Notes under the pieces: model-generated
Database searches by the model: none
What the model was told of the DNA's origin: nothing
Seen by the model: only the letters and a program-made list of their open reading frames with translations
Position numbers and translations under genes: made by a program
From: a bacterium
GTDB taxonomy: Bacteria > Cyanobacteriota > Vampirovibrionia > Gastranaerophilales > Gastranaerophilaceae
Length of the DNA stretch: 7,880 nucleotides
Reading direction: 5' to 3'
Assembly (NCBI GenBank): GCA_017995595.1
Contig: JAGOIO010000059.1
Coordinates: 1-7,880 of the forward strand
Shown: positions 1-6,537 of the stretch, one piece after another
Layout of the letters: each line of letters starts with the position of its first letter
Position numbering within the stretch: position 1 is the stretch's first letter

Positions 1-101
1 GGGTTTACCATTGATTGCACATTTTCATGATTATCAACCTTTTGTTGTGAATATTTTTTTACTAATAATTGATCAATATAATCTTGTGCTCCAACTGACA
101 T
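1..101 (-). CDS. N-terminal part of an unidentified protein (runs off the window)
   Basis: Only the first 33 codons and part of the next are present; the gene continues past position 1. The start is an ATG at 99-101 on the minus strand, preceded by a very strong Shine-Dalgarno AGGGAGG at 110-116 with 8 bases between, so the start is well supported. The visible residues begin MSVGAQDYIDQLLVKK and are hydrophilic, rich in Gln, Asn, Lys and Val, with no signal peptide or membrane segment and no motif I recognise. It lies downstream of the acyl-CoA synthetase on the same strand, but 223 bases and a hairpin separate them, so it is probably a separate transcription unit. The function cannot be assigned from this fragment. 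Confidence 0.75.
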   Translation of the reverse strand, partial: MSVGAQDYIDQLLVKKYSQQKVDNHENVQSMVN

Positions 102-315
102 AATTGTTTCCTCCCTAATGAAAACTTTTATTCCCCGATTTTTGAACCTTATTATTTGATTACTTGAACATTAACTTTTTTAGAAGTTCTTTGTTCTCGT
201 GTCTTTCCTTTGTAATCCCTTGTAAAATTTGAAATCCTTAAATCCTTACTCTTATATAAAGTTTATATCAGTTTTAAAATTTACTTTTTCTTCGTTTTAT
301 ATTAAGTTATGTTAA

Positions 316-340
316 GATGGCTAATTATAAATTAGCCATC
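316..340 (-). terminator. Hairpin over the stop codon of the acyl-CoA synthetase gene, probable terminator
   Basis: Positions 316-325 and 331-340 are perfect inverted repeats (gatggctaat / attagccatc): a 10-bp stem with a 5-base loop, including four consecutive G-C pairs. The stop codon at 325-327 lies in the loop region, so the stem is built from the last codons plus the bases just after the stop. On the minus strand the following bases are T-rich but not a clean U tract (TTAACATAACTTAAT), so termination may be inefficient. No plus-strand gene ends here. Confidence 0.5.
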
Positions 341-1986
341 GCTTTAACTTCTTTTCTCTTAATTTTCTTAGTCGCAGTGCGAGGGAACGGCTCTTTTGAA
401 ATAATAAAATTATTTGGTCTCTTATAATGAGAAAGTCTCTTTGAAAGTTCACGAGCCTCTGTTCTAACTATTTTTTCAAGCTCTTCATCACTTGTAGCAC
501 TTTGAATAACCTCTTCAGTCGGAACTATAGCCGCAAATATATCTTCAGTACCGTCTTTTTGCCCGCCGGCACGTTTTGCACCGAAAACACAAACTTCCAA
601 GAACTTATCACTTAAATTCAAAACTGATTCAACTTCTTCAGGGAAAACTTTTTTACCACCGCTAAGTACAATCATGTTCTTGATACGACCTGTAATATAA
701 ATAAAACCGTCTTTTAGTTTTGCAATATCTCCTGTATGAAGCCAACCGTCAGGCTCAATAGTTTCAGCAGTAAGTTCAGGCATTCCGTAATAACCTTTCA
801 TCACATTGGCACCACGAACTAACAATTCACCTGTTTCATCATCAATTTTCGCTTCAACACCATCAAGAGGTCTCCCGACAGAACCAAGACGACAAGCTTT
901 TTTTGTATTTACAGAAACAACAGGACTTGCTTCTGATAAACCATAACCTTCAAAAACTCTTATACCTATAGTTTCAAAGAATTTACCGATATGAATATCT
1001 AATGGTGCACCACCGGAGATACACCCTTTAAACTTTCCGCCAAACTTCTTACTTATATAAGGAAAAAGAAGTCTTCTCAAAGTAAAAGACGGAATAAATT
1101 TAGCTAAATCATAATTAATTTTAAACATAAAGCGATGAAACGCAGACATTTTACTAACATCAGATTCAATGCTGGCTTTCATCAATTTCAAGAAAGCCGG
1201 AACAACAACCATGAAAGTAATCTGTTTTTCTTGCATAATTGGAAAAATATCTTTCGGTTTCAAGCTTTTTGAGTAATAAATAGAAGTACCCAAATTCAAG
1301 AAAGACAAGAAACCAACCGTAAGTTCAAACAAGTGGTTCATCGGCAGAATTGAAAGTAATTGGTCTTTTGCTCCTAAATCAAAGCATTTACCAATAGAAT
1401 TTACTTGAGCAAGAGCATTTCTAAATGAAATTTCAACACCCTTAGGCATACCTGTTGTACCGGAAGTATAGATAATAAGAGCAGTTTTACTCAAAGCTCT
1501 GTGTCTCCATTTACCAACAGTTGAATCCGTCATCTTATGCAAACAAGGATATTCAGCATCAATTCCACTATCATTTAATATTATAATCTGTTCAATATAA
1601 GGCACTTGTTCCTTTAATTTCAACCCCATTTCCAAAAAAGCATTAGAAACGAGCAAAACTTTTGGCTGAGAATCTGTTAAAATAGAAGAAAGCTCATAAA
1701 TAGTAAGTTTTATATCTAACGGAATTGTAATTGCACCAGAAAGAACAGAGGCAAAAAGAGCCGCACCCCATTCAGGCATAGATTCAGAGAGAATAGCAAT
1801 TTTATCACCCTTATCAATTCCTTGTTTAATCAAATAATTAGCAAGTCTTCTTGACAAAATGCTCAAACCGTTAAAAGTAAGTTCTCTCCAACCTAGTGAA
1901 GACTTCATACCCAAGGCAATTTTATTGTCCAAAGCTTCAGTTCGATTTTCCAAAAATAACAATACATTATTCTTTTCGTCCATCAT
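325..1986 (-). CDS. AMP-forming long-chain acyl-CoA synthetase (adenylating enzyme superfamily)
   Basis: It activates a carboxylic acid, most likely a fatty acid, with ATP to an acyl-adenylate and then transfers it to CoA; it is expected in the cytoplasm or at the inner membrane face. At 553 residues it is full length for the family. Numbered from the 1986 ATG, the ATP-binding loop YTSGTTGMPKG is at about 173-183, LPMNH typical of long-chain synthetases at about 214-218, FEGYGLSEAS at about 345-354, HTGD at 417-420, the hinge GRIKNM at about 433-438, and the C-terminal PRTATKKIKR with the presumed catalytic Lys near 541. All core motifs are present, so it should be active. The open frame extends to a TTG at 2007, but GGAG at 1992-1995 and the predicted transcript start near 2013 favour the ATG at 1986 (or the adjacent ATG at 1983). 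It has its own promoter. Chain-length preference cannot be read from sequence, and an acyl-ACP synthetase or other acid ligase is possible. Confidence 0.9.
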   Translation of the reverse strand: MMDEKNNVLLFLENRTEALDNKIALGMKSSLGWRELTFNGLSILSRRLANYLIKQGIDKGDKIAILSESMPEWGAALFASVLSGAITIPLDIKLTIYELSSILTDSQPKVLLVSNAFLEMGLKLKEQVPYIEQIIILNDSGIDAEYPCLHKMTDSTVGKWRHRALSKTALIIYTSGTTGMPKGVEISFRNALAQVNSIGKCFDLGAKDQLLSILPMNHLFELTVGFLSFLNLGTSIYYSKSLKPKDIFPIMQEKQITFMVVVPAFLKLMKASIESDVSKMSAFHRFMFKINYDLAKFIPSFTLRRLLFPYISKKFGGKFKGCISGGAPLDIHIGKFFETIGIRVFEGYGLSEASPVVSVNTKKACRLGSVGRPLDGVEAKIDDETGELLVRGANVMKGYYGMPELTAETIEPDGWLHTGDIAKLKDGFIYITGRIKNMIVLSGGKKVFPEEVESVLNLSDKFLEVCVFGAKRAGGQKDGTEDIFAAIVPTEEVIQSATSDEELEKIVRTEARELSKRLSHYKRPNNFIISKEPFPRTATKKIKRKEVKAMANL

Positions 1987-1991
1987 AATAT

Positions 1992-1995
1992 CTCC
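1992..1995 (-). promoter_or_regulatory. Ribosome binding site deciding the acyl-CoA synthetase start
   Basis: GGAG on the minus strand sits 5 bases before the ATG at 1986 and 8 before the ATG at 1983. The upstream in-frame TTG at 2007 has no comparable site and would lie only about six bases inside the predicted transcript. The ATG pair is therefore preferred over the TTG. Confidence 0.65.
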
Positions 1996-2019
1996 ATATT
2001 TATCCAAGTCAATGGTTCT

Positions 2020-2047
2020 ATTTTAGCATTAAAATATCAGTTGTAAA
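2020..2047 (-). promoter_or_regulatory. Sigma70-type promoter for the acyl-CoA synthetase
   Basis: On the minus strand, TTTACA (2042-2047, one mismatch to TTGACA) is followed after 16 bases by TAAAAT (2020-2025, one mismatch to TATAAT). A TG one base upstream of the -10 box makes it an extended -10. Transcription would start near 2013, giving a leader of about 27 bases to the ATG at 1986. Confidence 0.65.
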
Positions 2048-2194
2048 TATTTTCGTAGTCGTTTTGACGTAATTTTATAGAAATATCTACTGAAATAAGT
2101 ATCAAATACAATAATCATTAATGCAAAACTCTAGGAATTAAGTAAAGCTTAAATCTTAATGTCCAATGCGGTTTAAAATTTCACATATATACTA

Positions 2195-2928
2195 TCAATA
2201 CTCAATTTTTGAACCTTGCAAAATTTTATTTCCACAAGTAAAACCATTGTAAGTCAATGTTGTACGAGACTTATCGCAATAGGAATCATTGTTATCTGCA
2301 TCAACAGTACCTATTGCTCCATCAGGAAGTATCTTACTCTTTGTTACCAAAACAACAAATATATCTCTACCAAATTGGTTTGGTAATTTCAAACCGTTTA
2401 CGTCAATTAAAACTTCATGACATAATCCATCGGTAGCCAAATTCAATGAACAATCAGTATTAAATTGAGTCATAGAGAGAATGGTTCCATCTTGTAAAAT
2501 AATTTGATATGGACTATTTATGTTGAAGAATTTTGTTCCAACAAAATTCTTCACAATAGTTTGGTATGTACAAGTTGAATCCGAAGATAAACATTTTTTC
2601 AAACAAATAAATTTTTCGCATAATTGATTTATCGCATCATCTTGAGAAACAAAAACACCAGATAAACTATCAGCATTTTCATTTCTTATTGAAGCATACG
2701 CATTAGATAAAGAACTATACTCCTTTTTAAATTTTGATGCAAATTCTTGATTTTGAGACTTATTCATTAAAGTCGGAATTGTCAAAGCGGCAACCACACC
2801 TATTATACCTAAGGTAATTAATACTTCCGCCAACGTAAACGCTTTAAAAGCAGAATAAGCACTATGTCTAGAGAGTTTTACCCCCCCCCCCGATGTACAA
2901 ATGCAGTTATAGTGGTTCTTTTGAGCAT
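2195..2928 (-). CDS. Type IV pilin-like protein, leader out of frame with body at a G11 tract
   Basis: The body (2195-2833, 212 residues counted from the leucine of TLAEV) begins with a prepilin N-terminal helix: KA|FTLAEVLITLGIIGVV, with Glu at position 5 after the presumed prepilin peptidase cut, then a hydrophobic stretch ending IPTLM. A hydrophilic, presumably exported globular domain follows with eight cysteines (72, 77, 81, 88, 128, 138, 186, 200 in that numbering), enough for four disulfides. A true start is an ATG at 2926-2928 with GAGG about 8 bases upstream and an extended -10 promoter further up. It reads 16 codons (MLKRTTITAFVHRGGG) and then meets TAA at 2878-2880, because the G run (2881-2891) has 11 bases; 9 or 12 would join it to VKLSRHSAYSAFKA and the pilin body. 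The body's first in-frame start-like codon, TTG at 2833, lies inside the pilin motif and would remove the cleavage site. The gene is therefore phase-variable OFF, frameshift-decoded, broken, or mis-sequenced. Its role could be pilus, pseudopilus or secretion-system subunit. Confidence 0.75.
2881..2891 (-). repeat. Homopolymeric G11 tract in the pilin leader, candidate phase-variation switch
   Basis: Eleven consecutive C on the plus strand (G on the coding strand), the longest G or C run in an otherwise AT-rich window. It lies 12 codons after the pilin ATG. With 9 or 12 G the leader is in frame with the pilin; with 11 (as here) TAA follows at once; with 10 the frame ends at TAG four codons later. 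Poly-G tracts of this length are well-known slipped-strand mispairing sites in surface genes of other bacteria; that this one varies is inference. Confidence 0.7.
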
Positions 2929-2962
2929 ATTTTGTTCCTCAAGTTATTAATATATTACATTC

Positions 2963-2971
2963 ATTATACCA
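2963..2971 (-). promoter_or_regulatory. Extended -10 promoter of the pilin-like gene
   Basis: The minus strand carries TGGTATAAT: a perfect TATAAT (2963-2968) preceded by the TGn extension. No good -35 hexamer is present at 16-18 bases, which extended -10 promoters can tolerate. Transcription would start near 2955, about 27 bases before the ATG at 2928, supporting that ATG as the genuine start. Confidence 0.65.
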
Positions 2972-3002
2972 CAATTTAAAAAAACTTAACGGCTTTATAT
3001 GT

Positions 3003-3039
3003 AAGAAAAGCTTCAAATTAAAAATTTGAAGCTTTTCTT
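3003..3039 (-). terminator. Hairpin terminator of the tig-clpP-clpX operon
   Basis: Positions 3003-3019 and 3023-3039 form a perfect 17-bp inverted repeat with a 3-base loop. It lies 27 bases beyond the clpX stop and before the pilin promoter. On the minus strand the stem ends in CTTTTCTT, serving as a short U-rich tail. A-rich bases on both sides could make it bidirectional, but no plus-strand gene ends here. Confidence 0.8.
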
Positions 3040-3065
3040 TTATTCTTTATATTAATAACTAAGAT

Positions 3066-4388
3066 TTATGCAATATCTTCTCTTGTAGCTTCTTCATTTT
3101 TTTGTGTCGGAAGTTTTATAAGTTCTGCATTATTTCTATTCTTTACCATATCTGCTGTAACTGTAAATGTAGTTAGATTCTCCTTTGACGGAGCATCATA
3201 CATAACATCTAGCATTATCTCCTCAACAATTGAACGCAAAGCTCTTGCACCGGTTTTTCTCTTTATTGCTTCTTTTGCAATAAGCTCAATAGCTTCATTA
3301 TCAAATTTTAATTCAACACCGTCCATGTCTAACAAGCATTTATACTGCTTCAAGATAGCATTCTTTGGTTCTGTCAAAATCATCTTCAATGTTTTTTCAT
3401 CTAATGCATCAAGAACTGCATAAACAGAAACTCTACCAATAAATTCAGGAATTAAACCGAATTTAAGTAAATCTTCCGGTTGAAGCTTTTTAAGCATTTT
3501 TGCAGCCATAGCTTCTTTTTCAGCACTTGTCTTTGCACCTTTAGCACCAAAACCGATTGACAAACCGTCATCAGAACGTCTTTCAACAATTTTATCCAAT
3601 CCGACAAAAGCTCCGCCGACAATAAACAAAATGTTCTTCGTATCAATCTGAATAAATTCTTGATGAGGGTGCTTTCTTCCACCTTGAGGCGGAACATTTG
3701 CAACAGTACCTTCTATCATTTTCAACAAGGCTTGTTGAACACCTTCACCTGATACATCTCTTGTAATAGACGGATTTTCAGACTTTCTTGCAATCTTATC
3801 AATTTCATCTATATAGATAATACCACGTTCTGCTTTTGAAGCATCATAGTCAGCATTTTGAAGCAATCTTAACAAGATATTTTCAACATCATCACCAACA
3901 TAACCTGCTTCAGTAAGAGTTGTTGCATCAGCAACAGCAAAAGGTACATCTAGCATCTTTGCCAAAGTTTGAGCTAACAATGTTTTTCCTGAACCTGTTG
4001 GACCGACGAGTAAAATGTTAGATTTTTGAATTTCCACATTACCATTTTTACCGTCTTCTGATTTATTATGTTTTAATCTTTTATAATGGTTATAAACAGC
4101 AACAGACAAAACTTTTTTCGCATCATCTTGTCCTACTATATTTTCGTCCAAATATGCTTTTATTTCAGCGGGTTTTGGAATAGCCTTTTCTTCAGGTGCT
4201 TTCTTTGCATCTGTTGTTCCGCCTTCTTTATCTTTGTTTTCAAAAAATTCTTCGTCCAGAATCTCATTACAAAGTTCGACACATTCGTCGCAAATATAAA
4301 CTTCAGGACCCGCAATTAGCTTTTTAACTTGGTCTTGAGTTTTACCACAAAATGAGCATTTTAATCTGCTGTCATCATGATTTTGCAT
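3066..4388 (-). CDS. clpX: ClpX, ATP-dependent unfoldase of the ClpXP protease
   Basis: This AAA+ hexameric unfoldase recognises tagged or damaged proteins, threads them through its central pore with ATP hydrolysis and delivers them to ClpP in the cytoplasm. At 440 residues it is slightly longer than common ClpX proteins (about 420). The N-terminal zinc-binding domain has Cys11, Cys14, Cys33 and Cys36. A charged linker (about 50-75) leads to the AAA+ module: Walker A GPTGSGKT 129-136, pore loop GYVG 162-165, Walker B IIYIDEID 190-197, the RKH loop 238-240, the ClpP-docking IGF loop 278-280, arginine finger region PEFIGR 314-319, and sensor-2 GARALR 380-385. All key elements are present. The start ATG has AGGAG a few bases upstream. 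It follows clpP by 24 bases with no promoter between, so the two are cotranscribed, and it is the last gene before the terminator. Confidence 0.98.
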   Translation of the reverse strand: MQNHDDSRLKCSFCGKTQDQVKKLIAGPEVYICDECVELCNEILDEEFFENKDKEGGTTDAKKAPEEKAIPKPAEIKAYLDENIVGQDDAKKVLSVAVYNHYKRLKHNKSEDGKNGNVEIQKSNILLVGPTGSGKTLLAQTLAKMLDVPFAVADATTLTEAGYVGDDVENILLRLLQNADYDASKAERGIIYIDEIDKIARKSENPSITRDVSGEGVQQALLKMIEGTVANVPPQGGRKHPHQEFIQIDTKNILFIVGGAFVGLDKIVERRSDDGLSIGFGAKGAKTSAEKEAMAAKMLKKLQPEDLLKFGLIPEFIGRVSVYAVLDALDEKTLKMILTEPKNAILKQYKCLLDMDGVELKFDNEAIELIAKEAIKRKTGARALRSIVEEIMLDVMYDAPSKENLTTFTVTADMVKNRNNAELIKLPTQKNEEATREDIA

Positions 4389-4412
4389 TCTTTTCTCCTG
4401 CTTGAATACTTA

Positions 4413-5000
4413 TTACATAGAATCTCTAGAGATAACTTTATCAATCATACCGTATTCAAGAGCTTCTTGAGGTGTCATGATATAATCTCTATCTGTATCC
4501 TTTTCGATTTTTTTCAAAGATTGTCCTGTATTTGAAGCCAAAATATCATTCAAAGATTTTTTAATTCTTATAATTTCAGCTGCTTGAATTTCGATATCAG
4601 TAGCTTGACCTTGAGCTCCACCAAGAGGTTGGTGAATTAAAACTCTAGAGTGAGGAAGAGCCATTCTCTTACCTTTTGTACCTGATGAAAGCAAGAAAGC
4701 TCCCATACTTGCAGCTTGACCTAAGCAAATTGTACTTACATCAGCTCTAATATGTTGCATTGTATCATAAATTGCAAATCCGGCAGTAACACTTCCTCCT
4801 GGACTGTTTATATACAACATAATGTCTTTTTCAGGATTTTCACTGTCTAGAAGAAGTAATTGAGCAACAATTAAGTTGGCAACCATATCATCAATTTGTG
4901 TTCCTAAAAATATAATTCTTTCTCTTAACAATCTTGAAAAGATATCAAAAGAACGTTCACCTCTGCTTGATTGTTCTATAACAACGGGTACAAAACTCAT
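4413..5000 (-). CDS. clpP: ClpP, proteolytic subunit of the Clp protease
   Basis: A serine peptidase (family S14) that assembles into a tetradecameric barrel and degrades chains fed by ClpX or another Clp ATPase. At 195 residues it is the usual length. The catalytic triad is Ser98 in GQAASMG, His123 in RVLIHQP, and Asp172 in DTDRDYIM. The NSPGGSV oxyanion region is at 65-71 and the N-terminal SSRGERSFDIFSRLL is typical. The propeptide is minimal or absent. An AAAGGA ribosome binding site precedes the ATG. The gene lies 51 bases after tig and 24 before clpX, the conserved tig-clpP-clpX order. An extended -10 box in the gap after tig suggests it can also be transcribed separately. Only one clpP is in the window; other copies elsewhere cannot be excluded. 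Confidence 0.98.
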   Translation of the reverse strand: MSFVPVVIEQSSRGERSFDIFSRLLRERIIFLGTQIDDMVANLIVAQLLLLDSENPEKDIMLYINSPGGSVTAGFAIYDTMQHIRADVSTICLGQAASMGAFLLSSGTKGKRMALPHSRVLIHQPLGGAQGQATDIEIQAAEIIRIKKSLNDILASNTGQSLKKIEKDTDRDYIMTPQEALEYGMIDKVISRDSM

Positions 5001-5026
5001 ATTTTTTCCTTTCCGTATCTGATTAC

Positions 5027-5035
5027 ATTATAACA
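5027..5035 (-). promoter_or_regulatory. Internal extended -10 promoter before clpP
   Basis: The minus strand reads TGTTATAAT in the 51-base gap after tig: a perfect TATAAT (5027-5032) with the TGn extension. The -35 region, which overlaps the tig stop codon, is poor. The predicted start near 5020 leaves about 20 bases of leader containing the clpP ribosome binding site. It would allow clpPX expression independent of tig. Confidence 0.5.
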
Positions 5036-5051
5036 TCTTTTTTACAATTGA

Positions 5052-6377
5052 CTATTTTGTAGCTTTAGCTTTTTTAGCCTTTGGAGCTTTAAATTCAATC
5101 GTATTATTTTCAGCCAAGAAGCTTGCAACTTTTTCATTTAAGGCTTGTTGAGACAATGAGCTGAACAATTCTGAATTACCGCTCAATTGTTTCATTAAAT
5201 CTTCCTTGCTTATGTGATATGCATTTTGCAATTCTTGTAATTTACCTTCTAAATCAGCAGGTTCAATTTTAATATTTTCTAATTCTGCAATTTTATCAAT
5301 TACAAGAGAATTTTTAATTCTTGTTAAAGCTTCTTTTTTCAAGCCTTCCATAACTTCATTTTGACCTTGGCTTTCAATAGCTTTTTGCCAATCAATGCCT
5401 TGACCTGCAAGTCTTTGTTTGTATTCATCAAGCAAAGCTTGAGCTTCTCTGTCAATCATTGTTTCTTGAACGTCAACTGTTATGTTTTCAAGAACTTTTT
5501 CGAATATGGCATTATTTGCAAGTCTTTTGTTTTCATTTTCTTTTTTTGCATCTAAATATTTTTGAACATCAGCTTTCAAATCATCAACAGTCTTAAAAGG
5601 ACCAACTTTTTGAGCAAATTCATCTGTAAGTTCAGGAAGAACTTTTTGTTTAATTTCCTTCATTTTAATTTTGAATACAGCAGGTTGTCCAGCAAGCTTT
5701 GCTTCATGATATTCTTTAGGGAAAGTAACATTAATATCAAATTCATCATTGATATTTTTACCAACCAACTGTTCTGCAAAACCCGGAATAAAGTTTGAAT
5801 GAGCTAAATCTAATGAATAATTTTCAGCCGCACCGCCTTGTATTTTTTCTCCATTAACAGTACCGTCAAAGTCGAAAACAACAGTATCGTCATTTTTGCT
5901 TGGTCTATCAACAACAACTTCAAAAGTTGCATGTTGTTCAATTAAGCTATCAATTGATTTTTGAGCAGCATCAGCAGGATTTTCAAAGCCTTCAACTTCA
6001 AGCTTCATGCCTTTGTAATCGCCCATTGTAACTTGAGGTCTTAATTCTGCTTTTGCAACTATTTTAACGTCTTTTCCAACATTAAAATCATAAGATTCAA
6101 CATAAGGTTGAGCAATAATATCTAATTTATTAGAAATAATAGCCTCTTGAATTGCTCTTGGAAGCATGCTTTCCAAAGCTTCTTGCTTAATTTTATCTTG
6201 ACCAACATTTTGTTCAATGATATTTCTTGGAGCTTTTCCTTTTCTAAATCCGGGAATATTTACATATTCTGAAATCTTCTTAACGGCTTTATTATACTCA
6301 CTTACTGCATCTTTTGCAGGAATTTCAATATTAATTTTTACTACGTTATTTTGTTCGTTTTCTAAATCTATTTTCAT
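5052..6377 (-). CDS. tig: Trigger factor, ribosome-associated chaperone and peptidyl-prolyl isomerase
   Basis: It binds at the ribosomal exit tunnel and shelters nascent chains in the cytoplasm. At 441 residues it has full family length with three domains. The N-terminal ribosome-binding domain (about 1-115) carries the signature GFRKGKAP at 43-50, whose F44-R45-K46 contacts ribosomal protein L23. An FKBP-type isomerase domain spans about 155-240 (FDFDGTVNGEKIQGG, FIPGFAEQLVG). The alpha-helical C-terminal chaperone arms run from about 255 to 430. The protein ends in a lysine- and alanine-rich tail (KAKKAKATK). The start ATG has AAGGG about 6 bases upstream and lies about 25 bases after the predicted transcript start. 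It is the first gene of the tig-clpP-clpX operon and is divergent from the histidine gene at 6538. Confidence 0.97.
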   Translation of the reverse strand: MKIDLENEQNNVVKINIEIPAKDAVSEYNKAVKKISEYVNIPGFRKGKAPRNIIEQNVGQDKIKQEALESMLPRAIQEAIISNKLDIIAQPYVESYDFNVGKDVKIVAKAELRPQVTMGDYKGMKLEVEGFENPADAAQKSIDSLIEQHATFEVVVDRPSKNDDTVVFDFDGTVNGEKIQGGAAENYSLDLAHSNFIPGFAEQLVGKNINDEFDINVTFPKEYHEAKLAGQPAVFKIKMKEIKQKVLPELTDEFAQKVGPFKTVDDLKADVQKYLDAKKENENKRLANNAIFEKVLENITVDVQETMIDREAQALLDEYKQRLAGQGIDWQKAIESQGQNEVMEGLKKEALTRIKNSLVIDKIAELENIKIEPADLEGKLQELQNAYHISKEDLMKQLSGNSELFSSLSQQALNEKVASFLAENNTIEFKAPKAKKAKATK

Positions 6378-6409
6378 GTTTTTCCCTTATATATTATCTA
6401 CCTTTTCAA

Positions 6410-6439
6410 ATTATAACTCAAAAAAAATAATAAATGCAA
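6410..6439 (-). promoter_or_regulatory. Promoter of the tig-clpP-clpX operon
   Basis: On the minus strand a perfect TATAAT lies at 6410-6415, with TTGCAT at 6434-6439 as a weak -35 box 18 bases upstream. Between them lies a T-rich spacer. Transcription would start near 6403, about 26 bases before the tig ATG. The -10 box is convincing and the -35 is not. Confidence 0.55.
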
Positions 6440-6441
6440 GT

Positions 6442-6499
6442 TTGAGAAGTTCCTTTAAAAAAAAATACTATACCAATATGACTATTTTTAAGTTACAAT
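6442..6499 (+). promoter_or_regulatory. Promoter candidates for the hisA-hisI-hisE gene
   Basis: Two alternatives are visible. TTGAGA (6442-6447) with TACTAT (6466-6471) at 18 bases has a good -35 but only a fair -10, giving a leader of about 60 bases. TACAAT (6494-6499) is a better -10 with no clear -35, giving a leader of about 32 bases, closer to the other genes here. I cannot choose between them. No attenuator-like leader peptide rich in His codons or riboswitch-like structure is visible before the ATG. Confidence 0.35.
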
Positions 6500-6537
6500 T
6501 AGTAAAAATAACAAAATTTCAAATAAAAGGAGAAAAT

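Noticed and set aside
262..270. Extended -10 (TGATATAAA, minus strand) as promoter of the gene at 1-101
   Set aside because: No -35 box at proper spacing, and it would imply a leader of about 150 bases, unlike the 20-27 base leaders elsewhere in the window. Possible but not supportable.
1987..2007. Extending the acyl-CoA synthetase to the TTG at 2007
   Set aside because: It lacks a ribosome binding site and lies only about six bases from the predicted transcript start, whereas the ATG at 1986 has GGAG at correct spacing.
2137..2160. Possible terminator after the pilin-like gene
   Set aside because: Short AT-only inverted repeats (attaag/cttaat and ttaag/cttaa) that compete with each other, with no G-C core; not distinguishable from background in this AT-rich DNA.
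2833..2833. TTG at 2831-2833 as the start of the pilin-like gene
   Set aside because: It encodes the leucine inside the FTLAEV motif, so starting there would remove the leader and the cleavage site. The promoter and ribosome binding site point to the ATG at 2928 instead.
3452..3703. Second minus-strand frame inside clpX
   Set aside because: It lies entirely within clpX in another frame, with no independent start signal or recognisable domain.
4086..4319. Plus-strand open frame opposite clpX
   Set aside because: Phe/Cys-rich translation typical of the antisense of an AT-rich gene; no ribosome binding site or family motif. The same applies to plus-strand frames opposite tig at 5361-5555 and 5562-5798.
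6217..6537. N-terminal extension of the HisA fusion across the tig start region
   Set aside because: This part is antisense to the tig coding region, has no family similarity and is low-complexity Phe/Ser/Leu-rich. The ATG at 6538 has a strong ribosome binding site and the normal HisA beginning.
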